Positions 48,845-60,799 of a stretch of DNA of 64,000 nt are shown here, piece after piece. The stretch covers positions 4,803,501 to 4,867,500 of the forward strand of contig CM020507.1 of the NCBI GenBank assembly GCA_009823395.1, given 5' to 3'. Every line of letters begins with the position of its first letter. Positions within the stretch are counted from its first letter, which is position 1. Below the pieces are notes generated by a model. That model made no database searches, was not told where the DNA came from, and saw nothing but the letters and a program-made list of their open reading frames with translations. This stretch comes from Thamnaconus septentrionalis. Lineage: Eukaryota > Chordata > Actinopteri > Tetraodontiformes > Monacanthidae. The translations under genes and the position numbers were made by a program.

Positions 48845-51800
48845 CCCAAAACAAACCTTTAGCAGCGCTGGTTGCTAGGAGATGAGCTGCATGCAGAACC
48901 ATCCCATCTCGACATCAGGTGGATTTTTTTTTTTTAATAATAAATTGTCAGCGAGGCGAGGGATGATTTTCGCTCCAGTCTAGCATTCGCCTGACCTCGC
49001 CGTGACCCAAGCGACGGCTGGCCTCTGTGTTGTGTAAACATCTGTCTGGAACAGAAACTAGGCCGACTCACTCACACTCACTCACACACACACACACGCA
49101 TGCACATACACACACGAGGACCATTCGCCTCTGCATGCAGGGATGTCAGCCAAAAATGACTGCATAACCACGGCCGCTCGCTTTCCCTTATCAGGCCATT
49201 CATTCCTTTTTTTTTTCTTTAGCAGGAATGCAGACGTTACCTTATCGTTGTCCAGGGGGTCTTTCTGGACGAAGGCCTGCACGAACTCTTCGGGTCCGAT
49301 GTAGCTCAGTCTTTCCTGAGCGGAGGTGAAAGAGGAAAAGTTAGTTTGAGCCGTACATCCAGAGGAGGATGCATGACAACGACTGACTCTAAAAAACACA
49401 ACTGTTGGAGATCAATTACAAGTTGAGCATTCAGATTTCCTATCATAAAGTTGTGATCGGACACACCAAACGACACTGAACAAGCGCAACTTTGTCTTGA
49501 GAACAACGCGCTCTCACCAGCTCTATGTGCGTGAGCTGCTGGGCGACGGTGAAGGGGTCGTTGCAGATGGACAGCATGTCCCGCTGGATGGACGCCTGCG
49601 GCTTGGCCTTCAGCGCCGCCAGCCGCTCGGCCGCCGTGGCGTTGATCTTGACCAGCGCCTCCTCGTACTGGCTCAGCACCGTCAGTCTCCTGATCAGGCC
49701 CTGGCTCATCTGCCCCACCGCCTTCCTGTACACCTGGTGGACGGCAACAGAGGAGAAACACTGGCAGGTTAGAATTCATTCATCCCCAAAAACTTGGTTC
49801 TCGCACCGAGTGATCGACGTGACTTGAGGGGGTTAAAATCTTGAGCTTTAACAACACTCACGCAGGACAGAGTGCGATATCCAGTAGCTGCCTCTGTGAG
49901 CTTGGCCGCTTCAGCCAGCCGCTCCTCAATAACAACAACACCAGTGGAATTTACAGCACACGCGGGGACGATATACGTCAGCAGGACTCAAACCCAAACC
50001 GCAGAGCGAAAAGAAAAAAGGGGAAAAACGGTTGAAGCACCATCAGGAGTTGTTGTGCAAGCTTCTTCCCGCTGGGCTCCTTAAGGGCCTCTGGGTTCAG
50101 CGGGGTGGGCTGGGGTGGGGCGGGCTCTTGGCTCTCTGGCCTCGGAGGTCGGGAGGTCGTTCTCTTCTGAACATTCCCCGGACTCTAAACATTTCACCGT
50201 TAGGTAATCGTTCCCCCGTCGCTGACACAGATCAGCGCAAGTTGCATAAGAGGGGGAGGCGAGGGGCCGCGGTGGGAAACCAGGGGCATGTGCGTTTGAT
50301 TTTATGTGCACAGAGGAGAAGGTCGCGCCTCCTGGAGGAACACATGATTCCCCTTCACAACTCATTTTCCAAAACCGACGGTGTAATTTGATTAAGAAAC
50401 CTCTCTCTTTTGGAACAACTCTACTACTGTGCTTGGCAGCAGCTCAGCCTGAAGGATTTGGGTCCTTCAGAGGCGACTCGGGGTCAAGAGTGTGAGAATA
50501 AACACGGCCAGCCTCCTGACAGGGGTGAGTGTACGGGCCTGGAGCCGAAACATCGGCCAGAGTGAGCGGTGGTCGCGGTTTGCTGACATTAGTTGTGGAA
50601 AAAAAAAAAACAGCAGCAATTTCATCGCTTGTCAGAAATCCTTCTGCGTGGCTAACGGATGTGTGTCCGCCACAATACGAATATACAATGCGTCAGCCAG
50701 TCAACTGGAGGTTGGCAGATACTGCAGTGTCTGCAAATGGCCAGAGTTTGGTTTCTGCTAAAAACACTGTTTGGGTTTATTTGTTTGTCTTGTTGTGATT
50801 TCCAGCTGGAGCTTCGCTGACCGAAGGGCAAAAAGGCAAAGTAGGCAGAAGAGGGTGGCAGGAACACTGAGGAGGAGGTTTCAGTGCCCCTTGTGACATC
50901 ACAGAGGGTTTGACTATAGAGCTGTGTGTTCAGACTTTTAATTCCCTGAAAGGTGCAGAGGATGGTCTTTGTCACTTCTAGGGTTAGATAGAGTTTCCCA
51001 TCATTTGGCACCTTTACAGGCTCCGAAGGCTCCTAAGGCTCCTCTGCTTTCGGCTTCTCTACATCTTCTCGCTGTGCATCTACCATCAGCGGTTCGTCAC
51101 TTTGCCGTCGACTTCCAATATCAAAGCCACTCAGTGGGCACGGTGTTTACACGGCGGGCCGCGGTCCTGCGCAGCGGGACGTCAGGGCGAGGCGCCACCA
51201 GTGAAAATGGCTCCAGTTGCCACTTGCGAGGCGCCATCTGCCGCGGCTTCTGTCCGCAGAGCAAACAGTGGGAGGGCCGGGGGCGGATAAATATAGAACA
51301 GATCTGGAAGACAACAGCCTGCCTGATATTCCTGAGCAGGCTGTGTATCTGTGTGCGTGTGTGTGTGTGTGTGTGGTGGCTCATCACAAAAGTCCCGGTG
51401 GAACAGTTGAGGGGGTCCTTGGTCTCGATGTTATGGGCACCTCGAGGCAGACGGCCTCTCAGCACAAGCTGAGCGCTATTGTGTCCCTGCAGGTCCCTGT
51501 TTTTTTTGGCTGTGATGTCACTGCTCGTGTTGCAGCACGTGACACCAAGTCAAACAATTTTCAGATTTCAGCTAAAGTGTGAAAGCTGTTGCACTGGAGT
51601 TGGACCAAAGACAAGGTGATGTCACAGGGAGAAGCCAACAAAAACAACAGGCTAGGGGCTTTGTCACTAATCTGGAAAAGGTATCACTCCCCTTTGTGAC
51701 ATCACAAAGAGCTGGAACACTGAGTGGACCACGCTAAAGAGGTAAAAGGTGGACTGCCCTTCTTCTGGTTGAGTTCAGGGAGGCTGAAAACCCAGAAAAC

Positions 51801-54800
51801 ACATTATTTAAGTGTTTCAAACTAAAAACATGTTTGTCCCCAGAGTTGCTGAGACATAAAATTATGCAGCAACCATTTGGGCTAAAACTCTTTCTCCAAA
51901 CATACACCCAGGATCCAAACTGGCTTTATAATGTAGAAGCAACAAAATCAACCTAGCGTACTACAGTCATAAAAATGGGCAGTGTAAAAAAAAAAAAAAA
52001 AATGAATAAAAGCCTGCACCAGGAGGTTGGGGCAAAACGAGGGGAGATTGAGATCACAGTGCTTGTTTTCCTCTCAGCTGCTGCGTCCTTATATATGTAT
52101 AAATATATGTCCAACCACGTCCATAATGACAGCGTTGGTGCAGCGATCGGGGCCGTGGAATGTTCTGAGTGCGGTCTGGACTCCACTTGGACCAGATGTT
52201 TCCAAGCATCTATTCTGGACTCCAAAACCCGTTTTTCCCAGAGTGCTGTGGTCGGCACTGGGAGGGAGGTGCAGAGCTCAGCGAGCACGACCTGCCTGAG
52301 CTCAGGCACTTCTCATCCCATTTTCAAAACACCATTTGGAGCAAAAGCAAATTGCTGAGAAACATGCATGTTCCTGTCTTGCAGTGTCAGGACGTTCATC
52401 TGGAAAGGTGAGCAGCCCGAGATTGTTGGAGAAAATGCTTTTTTCACAGTCTGAGCAATCACAGGCTGAAAATGTAGATTGGACGCGTGAACGAACGAAC
52501 AAACGCTGGTGCAGCTCCACTTCCTCCACGTTTGCATGTGGCAATTTGAGAAGCTCCAGGAGGCCGCCGCCTCCGCCGCCTCTCCAAGAACCAGGCACCG
52601 GGGAGGAACACTTCAGGTCACGCTGTGCACATAATGAGAACATGTGCCCGCGGCTTCCATCGTGCACGCAATACATCAGCACTTGCCGACTGTATCTCCT
52701 GCAGACAGAGCATCTGCACCCTGGTGCACGGCTGACAGCTTCTAATTCCAGAGTGAGTCTGTGTTATTGACCAGTCTCACCGACCTGTCGTCACACAACC
52801 AGGTCAGATATTGAAATTGTTCTGCAGACCTTTAGAAAAACATCGACCATTTAAAGGGAATTCAACCAGTTTCCAGACGCACATTTTTATCCCAGGCTCC
52901 AGCTGAAGGATCCTAACATGATAATTACAATAAACTCCAATTATCCCAAAACAAAACTGCATATTTAGCCCTCTGTTTACCGCCTCTTGCTGAAACCAAT
53001 ACTCTGCTCTGGCCGTCGTTATGATTTCTATCTTCTTCTTTTTTAAACATAATACAACCTTCGAGTGGGGAATGGTTTTCTAAATGGCTTTCTGATTGTT
53101 TGGACCATCAGAGGTGATGCTCATGTCAACTGCAGCCAGTCTACTGTGAAATCAGAGGCTGCTGGGGGCGACACGCCACGGTGTCCCAGCTCGTCTATTT
53201 CTGGCAGTTCCAGGGAGGCGGGGCAGGTGGGGAGCTGTAGATGTGTCATGTGACAACCATTGATTCCTAGATTAAATCAGGATCAATACTGCGGCTTGTA
53301 CTATTGATGAGTGGGTGCGACAGGGTTTGAGACGTGAGGGTCTGCATCCTCCACCGACACTGCTAATGCAAACTGCACATATTCCAGAAAAGAAAATTAA
53401 TTGGGGGGGAAATTAAACATTTGGCATTGAATATGAATATTCTGATTAAATTCAAATCTGTGTTGAAGGCTTGATGTTTAGAATACTATTGATAAAAAAG
53501 AACTTTTCTTGCATTAAGTCAAGTTGGACTTGACTCAATACAGTGGGATTATTTTTCCTTTCCATATTCCTCTTTTTAAATATAAATATATGGAAATATA
53601 TGCATTTTCTTTCTTCCTCTATATTTTTGCTTTGTGAGTGATTTGACAGTCGTGAGCAGTACAACCGGTTGCCTTGACTCCAAACAAAGACAAAGCTAAT
53701 ATAAAACCCACTTCTAAACTGTGAGTTATGCAACAACAGCCGGACTACTGCAGCATCTGCGGCTCCATGACTCAAGGCAGTCAGCTGCAAATGACCGTTC
53801 TGTTCCCTTCTGGAAATGGGAACTTGAGTCATGACAACATTAAACTGTAGTATGAAGTAGGTCACAGGGCGGGTTTCTTTTTCTAAATTATGCAATGCCA
53901 ATGATTTCACTTGGTCAAACTTACTTTCACTGGACAATCTGCAGCCGTAGAACCACGCCCGCCCGACGCTGTCACACTCTGATCCAAACAGTGCTACGGA
54001 GGCTGGCGTGGCGCTAAGCTGCTGACTTTCATCCCTCCAAACCAAAGTCAGAGTGCCACAGTGGCAACCCCCCTGCCCCCCGCCACACACACACACACAC
54101 ACAAAAAAAAGCCACGTCGCACACAAACAATAGGGCTTTTCTCTCAACTCAGCCGGCCTCAAAAGCTGCTTTGTTGCCGGAGCTACACCATCGACCCTCT
54201 ACGACACCATCAGCAAAAAAAGAAAAGAGAAAAAAAATATAAAATCACAATCTGCCCGCCTGAAGCTTTACGACACGGTGCCGCCGGCAAAACACAGCTT
54301 TTGTGATGACGCTGAGCATCACCACAGCGGGTTAGAAACCTTTGTTAGCTCCCCCACATCCGGACCGACAGGCTGTTTGTGTGGGATGATGAACTAATGG
54401 CGGGGTAAAAAACACTGCTGACCTCTTCTCCACTGGCCAGCCGGTGGGTCAGCTCCTTCAGGCTGCGCATCATCCGCTCGTCCCTGAAGTCGTACGGGAA
54501 GGTTTCCGTCCACTCCGTCAGCAGCTGGAGGACCTTCGGGGTGATCTTCCTCATTCTCATCTGGAGGAGGAAGACCAAGATCGGACAAACAAGCAGGTGA
54601 GAAAACCAAGTTTAAACCAGTGTGTGTGTGGGTGTGTGGGTGTGTGGTGGTTTCGTGAATGCACCTTGTCGGCTTGTGGGTCCCCGAGTCGCTGCTGCTC
54701 TGTGCACAGCAGACACACCTTTGACATGAGCTCGTGCGGGCGGATGAAGAGGCGGGAGCTGAGCAGGAAGGTGAAGATGAACGTCCTCTGTGGAAAACGG

Positions 54801-55205
54801 GGGAACACAGCGAGTGGTGACCGACGGATCGCGCAAAAGTTTGAAAGAACGAGCTCTGAATCGATGAAAAGATCCCTGAAAAAAGAAGCACTTAGGAGAA
54901 AAAAAGTGGTGCTGAAACAGACCAACCCAAAGCATCAGCACATTCAGGGAAAAGAAGAAGGAGAGGGAGAAAGCCACAGATCATATTAGGAATTCATAGG
55001 GGAGAAAAGGGAAAATGTCAAGACTCACATCTGGATAATAGTCCACAGTGGGGACCAGGTGGTGGATGAGGGCCTCCAGGGAGCCGGACACCAGGTTGTT
55101 GTCATGGTAGAAGAGGCCAGGGTAGCCGTCGTCTTTGCTCTGGAACAGGTTCTTGTTGTAGCTGCTGGTGTTGAGCTGCCCGGTGAACGGAGGTGTCTGA
55201 GGCAT
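38937..55205 (-). CDS. rasgef1b: rasgef1b, RasGEF domain family member 1B (complete, 13 coding exons, 473 aa)
   Basis: A guanine nucleotide exchange factor; mammalian RASGEF1 proteins act on Rap2, and RASGEF1B is an early-response gene in stimulated macrophages. The start MPQTPPF matches the mammalian protein. The RasGEF N-terminal (REM) domain spans about 34-164, with SGSLEALIHHLVP, TFIFTFLLSSRLF and LTEWTETFPYDFRDERMM. The CDC25 catalytic domain spans about 200-450, with DPFTVAQQLTHIEL, YIGPEEFVQAFVQ, NLEAYVEWFNRLSYLVATEI, NFNSLMAIISGMNMSPVSRL and PFFSLLIKDLYFLNEG. The C-terminus is RSTLLGRV. Exons total 1422 nt and phase closes at every junction; 473 aa is the human length. No break is seen. 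Teleosts often keep two copies (ba and bb); which one this is cannot be told here. Confidence 0.97.
38962..40410 (-). other. rasgef1b intron between coding exons 12 and 13
   Basis: Holds a CATTA pentanucleotide repeat (39627-39655) and GT runs (about 40232-40270 and 40361-40393). No gene seen. Confidence 0.9.
39627..39655 (+). repeat. (ATTAC)n pentanucleotide microsatellite
   Basis: Nearly six units of ATTAC; such arrays are common in teleost genomes. Confidence 0.9.
40411..40483 (-). CDS. rasgef1b: rasgef1b coding exon 12 (residues 442-466)
   Basis: Encodes ALYLASYDSEGPENNMEKDR and WKSL. Acceptor cttgctgcag, donor ctgag|gtgtgt, directly followed in the intron by GT/CA repeats. Confidence 0.94.
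41039..41162 (-). CDS. rasgef1b: rasgef1b coding exon 11 (residues 401-442)
   Basis: Encodes KFWEMAKQVSEFMTWKKVEC and KDRKILQYLLTAPAFTED. Acceptor tatttcag, donor gacg|gtaggc. Confidence 0.95.
41557..41652 (-). CDS. rasgef1b: rasgef1b coding exon 10 (residues 369-400)
   Basis: Encodes IVIPFFSLLIKDLYFLNEGC and NRLKNGQINFE. Acceptor gccttgcag, donor gag|gtaaac. Confidence 0.95.
42923..43100. repeat. Dispersed repeat family, copy 3
   Basis: Core tttgtgacatcacaaaggg, then shared words including ggtgtcggctcc, ctccttccaaa and ctgtaaacagcgggctaaa. The last three also occur near 61.9-62.02 kb in the same order, with small changes. Confidence 0.7.
44261..44423 (+). repeat. Long interrupted CTG array (CAG on the rasgef1b sense strand)
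   Basis: About 160 bp of CTG broken by CTCCG near 44321 and CCG near 44341 and 44411. It lies in the intron about 240 nt after the donor of coding exon 9. Confidence 0.95.
44664..44759 (-). CDS. rasgef1b: rasgef1b coding exon 9 (residues 337-368)
   Basis: Encodes HQMDPSSNFYNYRTALRGAT and TANSSREK. Acceptor cctccgcag, donor aag|gtgagg. Confidence 0.95.
45462..45541 (-). CDS. rasgef1b: rasgef1b coding exon 8 (residues 310-336)
   Basis: Encodes SGMNMSPVSRLKKTWSKVKT and AKFDILE. Acceptor gcctcacag, donor gaa|gtgagt. Confidence 0.95.
45542..48004 (-). other. rasgef1b intron between coding exons 7 and 8
   Basis: Contains a CTTT run (about 45744-45774), GT runs (about 45889-45912, 46131-46165 and 46304-46346), a CCG run (46065-46081) and a short CCCAGCATCC duplication (47321-47342). 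No gene seen. Confidence 0.9.
48005..48107 (-). CDS. rasgef1b: rasgef1b coding exon 7 (residues 276-310)
   Basis: Encodes PVKKKHRARVIEFFIDVARE and NIGNFNSLMAII. Acceptor gttccgcag, donor atat|gtgagt. Confidence 0.95.
48261..48356 (-). CDS. rasgef1b: rasgef1b coding exon 6 (residues 244-275)
   Basis: Encodes SCYSDHKKASNLEAYVEWFN and RLSYLVATEICM. Acceptor tttttgcag, donor atg|gtgagt. Confidence 0.95.
49241..49315 (-). CDS. rasgef1b: rasgef1b coding exon 5 (residues 219-243)
   Basis: Encodes ERLSYIGPEEFVQAFVQKDP and LDNDK. Acceptor ccgctcag, donor aag|gtaacg. Confidence 0.96.
49518..49733 (-). CDS. rasgef1b: rasgef1b coding exon 4 (residues 147-218)
   Basis: Encodes VYRKAVGQMSQGLIRRL through AQQLTHIEL, bridging the REM and catalytic domains. 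Acceptor gtccaccag, donor ctg|gtgaga. Confidence 0.96.
50880..50910. repeat. Dispersed repeat family, copy 4 (fragment)
   Basis: Shares gtgccccttgtgacatcaca with the other copies. Confidence 0.5.
51670..51720. repeat. Dispersed repeat family, copy 5
   Basis: Contains aaggtatcact followed by cctttgtgacatcacaaag and agctgg, as in copies 1 and 2. Confidence 0.6.
52960..53000. repeat. Dispersed repeat family, copy 6 (fragment)
   Basis: Contains ccctctgtttaccgcctctt, close to the other conserved block of the family in copy 1. Confidence 0.5.
54423..54560 (-). CDS. rasgef1b: rasgef1b coding exon 3 (residues 101-146)
   Basis: Encodes MRMRKITPKVLQLLTEWTET through LASGEE. Acceptor cctccag, donor gag|gtcagc, phase 0. 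Confidence 0.95.
54665..54787 (-). CDS. rasgef1b: rasgef1b coding exon 2 (residues 60-100)
   Basis: Encodes RTFIFTFLLSSRLFIRPHEL and CTEQQRLGDPQADK. Acceptor ttccacag, donor aag|gtgcat, phase 0. Confidence 0.95.
55029..55205 (-). CDS. rasgef1b: rasgef1b coding exon 1 (residues 1-59)
   Basis: The ATG at 55205-55203 lies 7 nt inside an exon with acceptor tccccgcag (exon begins 55211), so a non-coding first exon lies upstream. Donor ccagat|gtgagt, phase 0. Confidence 0.95.
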
Positions 55206-57373
55206 GTTGTCCTGCGGGGAGCGACACAAGACACGGCGGGCCGGTCAGGAAGTGAGGAAGCTTCTGTTTTTTTCAGACAGGTGCTGACGCAGCGCAGCCG
55301 ACTGAAAAATCTAGCCGGCAGACACAACAAGTGCGAGACGGCGGAGGAGGTCTGGAGGTCTGGCGGGGAAAACAGGTCGGACGCGGTCGACTCCCTTCCT
55401 GCTGTGGACACGAGTGGTGAGTTTTTGGGGCTTTTTCCTGCGGTTGGATGATTTCCATCGGCAAATGTTCGAGTCATAAGGTTTCAAAAGCGTGGCTGGG
55501 TTCTTTTTCCCTCCTAGTAACTTTATATTTAAAAGCGACTTTTCAAAAATCAGCGCACAGACGCAAACAAACAAACAGACAGACAACGTGAAAGCCCTGG
55601 TGAGATGTTCTGAGCTCAGCTGTGGTCGTGTGTTGGTCCAGTATGACATCAGGCAAAGACCAGCTGATCACAACATGGAGCAGCATGTGATCACAACAGT
55701 CACAAATATAAATTTGCATCACTGGCTAATTTTTTGTAGCTGTTTTTGCATCGTTGTATATTGAATTCAAGGATTTTTGCGTAACACATTACAATCGCAG
55801 TTTGTGTTTCATTCCAGTCCTTGACTGACGCAGTTCTGCTGTTCTGGCAATATGTCTGACCGACTGAAACCCGACAAGCCCACAGAGAGCTTCACATTCA
55901 GACTCTTTATTCTTAAACTTCCTGAAGCGGCTTCAGAAACAGGTCAGGATTTTGTGAACCCCACAAAAATCATTGACCGCCTTCAAACACCTGGGAACAG
56001 TCGCCCTATTCTCTGCTGCGGGCCATAAATTAAAACCTGTCCTGACACGGAGGGAACAGCGAGAGCGTGCACGCTCCCCGCTGGCAGCCCCTCCTGACCT
56101 TTGACCCTGCCACTTTGGCTCACAAGCCATCATTGCCAGCCAGCAGACTGATGGCCGCCGAGAAACAAAGGGCCTCTTAGCACCCAGGCAGGGTGAGGGG
56201 GGCTTGGTGGGCGGAGCCAGAGACAGGGTGGTGGGCGGGGCCACTTACATTCTCCCTCGCCACATAAACAAACCCGTGCGTGTGCACTCGCCATCGCACA
56301 ACACTGACTGTTTGCATCCACTTTAATCACAACTGAACCACAACCTGAACAGCAAAACCAACCTCCGTCCTCGAGGCCAAACCCACCACTCGCTTTTCCC
56401 TCCACTGCCGGCTCCATAATGCACGCGTGCTCATTCAGACAGGCGTCATTATTCAAGCCAGACAACGGCGGTCATTTCCATGAGAAAAGGCGGCTGCCGG
56501 GAGTCGGAGCGGCGGCCACCCGAGCATCTGCCGCGCCATGTGGCCTTCCAGCAGAGATACGATGAGCGGCAGGAGAGTCAGAGGGCGGAGAACATCTTGA
56601 GAGAAGCCCCGCCCACCCGCTCACTCACTCACGCGTCTGTGGAGCCAACTTGAGGGCCGCAAGACTCCTTTGGTTCCACGTTCTTCCTTCAAGTGGAACA
56701 GCAGGATTTGATGAGCTGTGGGCAGAGCGGCGGGGCTGCCATGAAGAACATCATCATCATCATCATCATCAATAGCAGTAGCAGTAGCAGCAGCAGCAGC
56801 AGGTGACTCAGGCCTGAGAACATGCCTTACTTGCTTTTCCCAGCCGGGAGCTGAATTACCAAGTCCTCCTCCCATCCTGAATGAAGGAGGAGCTGAGATC
56901 TGGGACGACTTGTCAACAGTCGACAGGAACACATGATCTAATGTTCTCTCATTGCATCATCATTATTGATTTATTTTTCATGGTAGCTCAGGAAACAGAC
57001 GGGGGGAAAAAAACAGGAAAAGATCCTGATCCAACCTTCAACTTTCATATAAATTCAAACCTCAGACCGCAGGACACTTGCGGTAAAAGAATGAAGTTCT
57101 TTCATTCTCCAACAAATTGTTTCAAACAGTCGATCTCCCTGTTTCCAAGCGTCTCCGATGCAGCTCAGTATTTTGAACCCCATCGTGCGGCTCCTCTGAA
57201 ACATTCAGTCCAGCATGAAAGAAGGTTTCTGGGGCTTCGTCAGCTGACAGGAGAACAAGAGGACTGCAGCGTCGCAGAGCTCTGTTCCTCATTTGACAGC
57301 TGTATCTTTAATCCAGGGAACAGCAGGCGACAACCGAGACGCACTGATTTACACTCGACTCCCAGGTGTCTGT

Positions 57374-57374
<1 letters not shown>

Positions 57375-57414
<40 letters not shown>
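57375..57414 (+). repeat. CAG microsatellite (about 13 units)
   Basis: Pure CAG run with no coding support. Confidence 0.95.
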
Positions 57415-57415
<1 letters not shown>

Positions 57416-57624
57416 TCCATGTGTTGAACTGTGGTGGAAACTCTCGGCACGCCGCTGTTTGTGCAGCGCGGCCGCTGGCTGCCGAGCAGCTGAAGGTAAA
57501 CAAACAAACAAACAAACCAACAAAATGCCAGAGCTCGACTGCCAGGAGTGGGCGGGGGGAGGGGAAGGGGGAGGAGGGGGTGTTTACTTTGGATGGGTGG
57601 TTTTTAATTACAGCCTGGCTGGCT

Positions 57625-57630
<6 letters not shown>

Positions 57631-57696
<66 letters not shown>
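57631..57696 (+). repeat. (GT)n microsatellite, about 33 units
   Basis: One of the longest of at least ten CA/GT runs in the window. Confidence 0.97.
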
Positions 57697-57698
<2 letters not shown>

Positions 57699-58217
57699 CG
57701 TCTTCCCAGAATGTGTAAAACTCTGATCGGAACATTATTTGGATTGAAAAACAGAAGATTCTTTTTTCTTATTTTTTTTCCATTGTTCTTCACAAAAATG
57801 GTTTGAATTGAATAATTGATGAATCAATGGAATATTACATCTCACATGCCACCCCTGAAAGTCAGATGACATGTACATGTTTGGTCAGTTAATGTCTGCC
57901 GTCTTTTTAAATAAATAAATAAATAAAATAAAACAAATAAATAATAAAATAAAATAAAATTAGATAAAATAAAATAAAGCCAGAAGTGGAAAAAAGCTTC
58001 TTGTAAATGAACTTTGAAGCACAGATTAAGTGCTTCAAGAAGAAAAAGAAAAGGTTATAAATTCTTCAGCGAAATGCTTAAAGGTTGTAAAAATGTCATT
58101 ATACTTCCCCCTTTATTCTTCGAGCCTGAGGGGAAATTCTACAACGGAAGAGGAGCCACTTAAAAAACCATCCCAGGAAAACGTGGGCGCAGCGGTGAAC
58201 AACTAGGCCGGCAGTTC

Positions 58218-58290
58218 AGGTGAAATGACCTCCGAGGTGAAATGACCTCCGAGGTGAAATGACCTCCGAGGTGAAATGACCTCCGAGGTG
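58218..58290 (+). repeat. Four tandem copies of a 17-bp unit
   Basis: The unit AGGTGAAATGACCTCCG is repeated four times without change (58218-58285), followed by a partial AGGTG. Each unit contains AGGTGA and TGACCT, variants of the nuclear-receptor half-site AGGTCA in opposing orientation. Confidence 0.97.
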
Positions 58291-59619
58291 CATCCACGAC
58301 GCACACCGGCGGCTGGTTTTGTCCAGAGGACGTGCGGGCGGAGCCGCTTCCTGGATCCCGGCCCACCTCCCTGCCCCCAAAACAGCAGCTATCAGAGGGG
58401 CCGGCGGCGGCTCTTCCCGCCCCTCCCACCCTGTTAATGACGGCGAAAAAGGCCTGAACGCTGCAGGAAGCGATTCCCGGGCCGGCGTGGAGGGGCACCG
58501 CTAGCCCACCAGGGTTTTTTTTTTTTTTTTTCAGCCACTCAGAGGAGCACACGGGTCAAAGCAGTAAATCTCTTCGATTTGTGATGCAATAAACCCGCCT
58601 CGTCCCTCCTCCCCCAGCCCCCTCCGTCTGTAGAAGAAGAAGAGCCTCACAAATGAAAGCAATAGAGAGAGAAAAAAAGAGGAGCGACAGCGAAGGAGGC
58701 TTACAGGAAAACACCAGATCCCCCCCGACACCTCCCCTCAACCCCCCCCGCACCACCACCACCACCACGTAAACATTGAAATGCATGAGGAATCTCACTC
58801 ATGCATGGCTCGAGGAAACGAGGGTGAGAGATAAGCGAGCGGCTGCGCTGGAGGCTGCGAGCAGGACGGAGGCTGCAAGGACTCGAAGCCGCCGACTAAA
58901 CAGAAGGAGGCCGGCAGTGTGTGTGGTCGGGAGGGAAGGGGGGGAGGGGGTGGAGGCATAAAAACGCACCTGTCCTGGGAATAAAAGTTACGACTTTGAA
59001 GCGAAAAACCAGCTTCGTGGATCCAGCAGAACTCTCGACTGTTTTGCAGACAAGTGAAACTTTTTCATTTTTTTCTCCCCTTTTTCCTCCCGACATGTAA
59101 AAAGATTCATTTCATCAGTTCCAGGGCGTATGTAGGATATTCTTCAATTCTTAGGCTGGGCCTGGCAGGACTTATTACACCATGTAACTCTGCGTGTGGA
59201 CGGCAGCCAATCACAGCAAACCAAACACCTCCATTGAGAGTCGCGCTGCCATCCAGTGTTTTAAACTGGCGGTTAATGTTTGCAGCTGCAGCGGGACACC
59301 TGGCCTCATCACATGACCCCCCCACCACCACCTCCGCCTGCCATCCTGGGGCAGGAAACTAAAGGGGCATCGCCGCAAGGCCCCTCATCCAATAGAGAAA
59401 GTGGTAGAATGACAAAAAAAAATTATTTAAAGGCCCCAAATACAGTTTTCCACTCCACACTCCTGCCTGACAATGAATCATAGAGAAAAACTGAACCCTC
59501 TGTTTGCAGACCTCTGCAAAAAAAAAAAAAAAAAAAAGCTGGGTCTGAGCTTCTTGCTAAAACTACTGCCTCAGTGTGTTTGGAAGGGGGCAACACCAAT
59601 GCAGGAGAGACAGGGGGTG

Positions 59620-59690
59620 GTACCGTCACCCACCTGGGAGAGAGGTATCAGTGAGGCATTTGTGCCCTTTGTGACATCACGAGGACAATG
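59620..59690. repeat. Dispersed repeat family, copy 7
   Basis: Contains cacctgggagagaggtatca and tgccctttgtgacatcac, the same succession as copy 2. Confidence 0.65.
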
Positions 59691-60416
59691 TGTTTTTAGA
59701 AAAGTGGGGAGGCCACCGACACACAGAGACGGAGTGAATTTCACCTCACACAGAACCAAGAGAATTCCAAACAGTAGTGGCCTTCAGAGTGAGGAAGATA
59801 TCTTGACTTTACAGCCAATCAGAGACAGACAGACAGACAGACAGACAGCAGGCTCCACTTGTGGATGCAGAAGCACCACATCACAGGTACAATCTTCTAA
59901 ACAGCCTTGCTTTTCATTTGGAACTAAGAGCAGGACCCTGCTCTCGACCTCCATCCTACCACACCACACACACCACACCCCACCCTCAGAAAAACACGTC
60001 CAGCCCCCCCCAACACCCAACAGAGGGACTGTGGGGTTGACTGGGGGGCACCGAGGGCGAGCGAGGGGCAGACGAGGGGAGAACAGGGCGGCGATTCTGG
60101 AGAGATGTGGGATTAACTTCACTGATCCTTCAGCGTCTTCCCCAGCAGGAGAGAGCAATCCTCTTAGCCGGGAGGTAGTGTGGGGTTAAAAATAGTCCGC
60201 CATTGACACCGGTTTCAAAAATCCCATTATTGGGTGACATTACAGGCCTCCAATACGTGTGGATTAGTCTGTGGAGGTATTTCTATTGAAATGGGTGTTG
60301 AGGGTCAATTTGGGGTCTCGTTACACTTGTTGGCTTTGACTCTACAGGATGTGCTGCCCAACAACTCCGCACAAACAAGGCGCAGGCTTTGCAATAAAAC
60401 AGCAGCTGAGTCGAAG

Positions 60417-60450
<34 letters not shown>

Positions 60451-60625
60451 GCAAATAAAGGTGCGCATGCATTTGCAGAGATGTAACAACAAAACAGCAG
60501 CGTGAACCGGTGGCGCGTCTATTGACTATCACTGTCTTTTTTTTTTTTTTTTATCTCCGGCTACAGAAGAAGTGCGCGAGCTCCTCGCCCACAGCACCTG
60601 CGCGCACATTTATTTTGGGGGGAAC

Positions 60626-60659
<34 letters not shown>

Positions 60660-60799
60660 CTATCACGATCATCATCATCATTATCGCGTTGGATTAGAGC
60701 GAAACAAACAAACTAAAGTCTCGATCGGTCAGGAATGCAACCACGCTCACCTCCACCAGCAGTAATCCCAGAGTATTCCTGGATTCTGATGACTGATGT

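Larger units (their letters stand above)
49734..54422 (-). other. rasgef1b intron between coding exons 3 and 4
   Basis: The largest intron of the gene. It contains three dispersed-repeat fragments (50880-50910, 51670-51720 and about 52960-53000) and short poly-A runs. A 236-codon open frame at 53452-54162 has no recognisable domain. Confidence 0.9.

Noticed and set aside
53452..54162. 236-codon minus-strand open frame in a rasgef1b intron
   Set aside because: No domain or motif, includes a GT run read as VCVCV, and lies within an intron of a complete gene.
56881..57726. 281-codon plus-strand open frame
   Set aside because: It runs through CAG and GT microsatellites (poly-Ser and poly-Cys/Val) and has no recognisable domain.
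58218..58290. 17-bp repeats considered as a CRISPR array
   Set aside because: Units are contiguous with no spacers, and the context is a vertebrate genome.
59473..60189. 238-codon plus-strand open frame
   Set aside because: Begins in a poly-A region read as poly-Lys and contains an ACAG repeat and a dispersed repeat copy; no conserved peptide.
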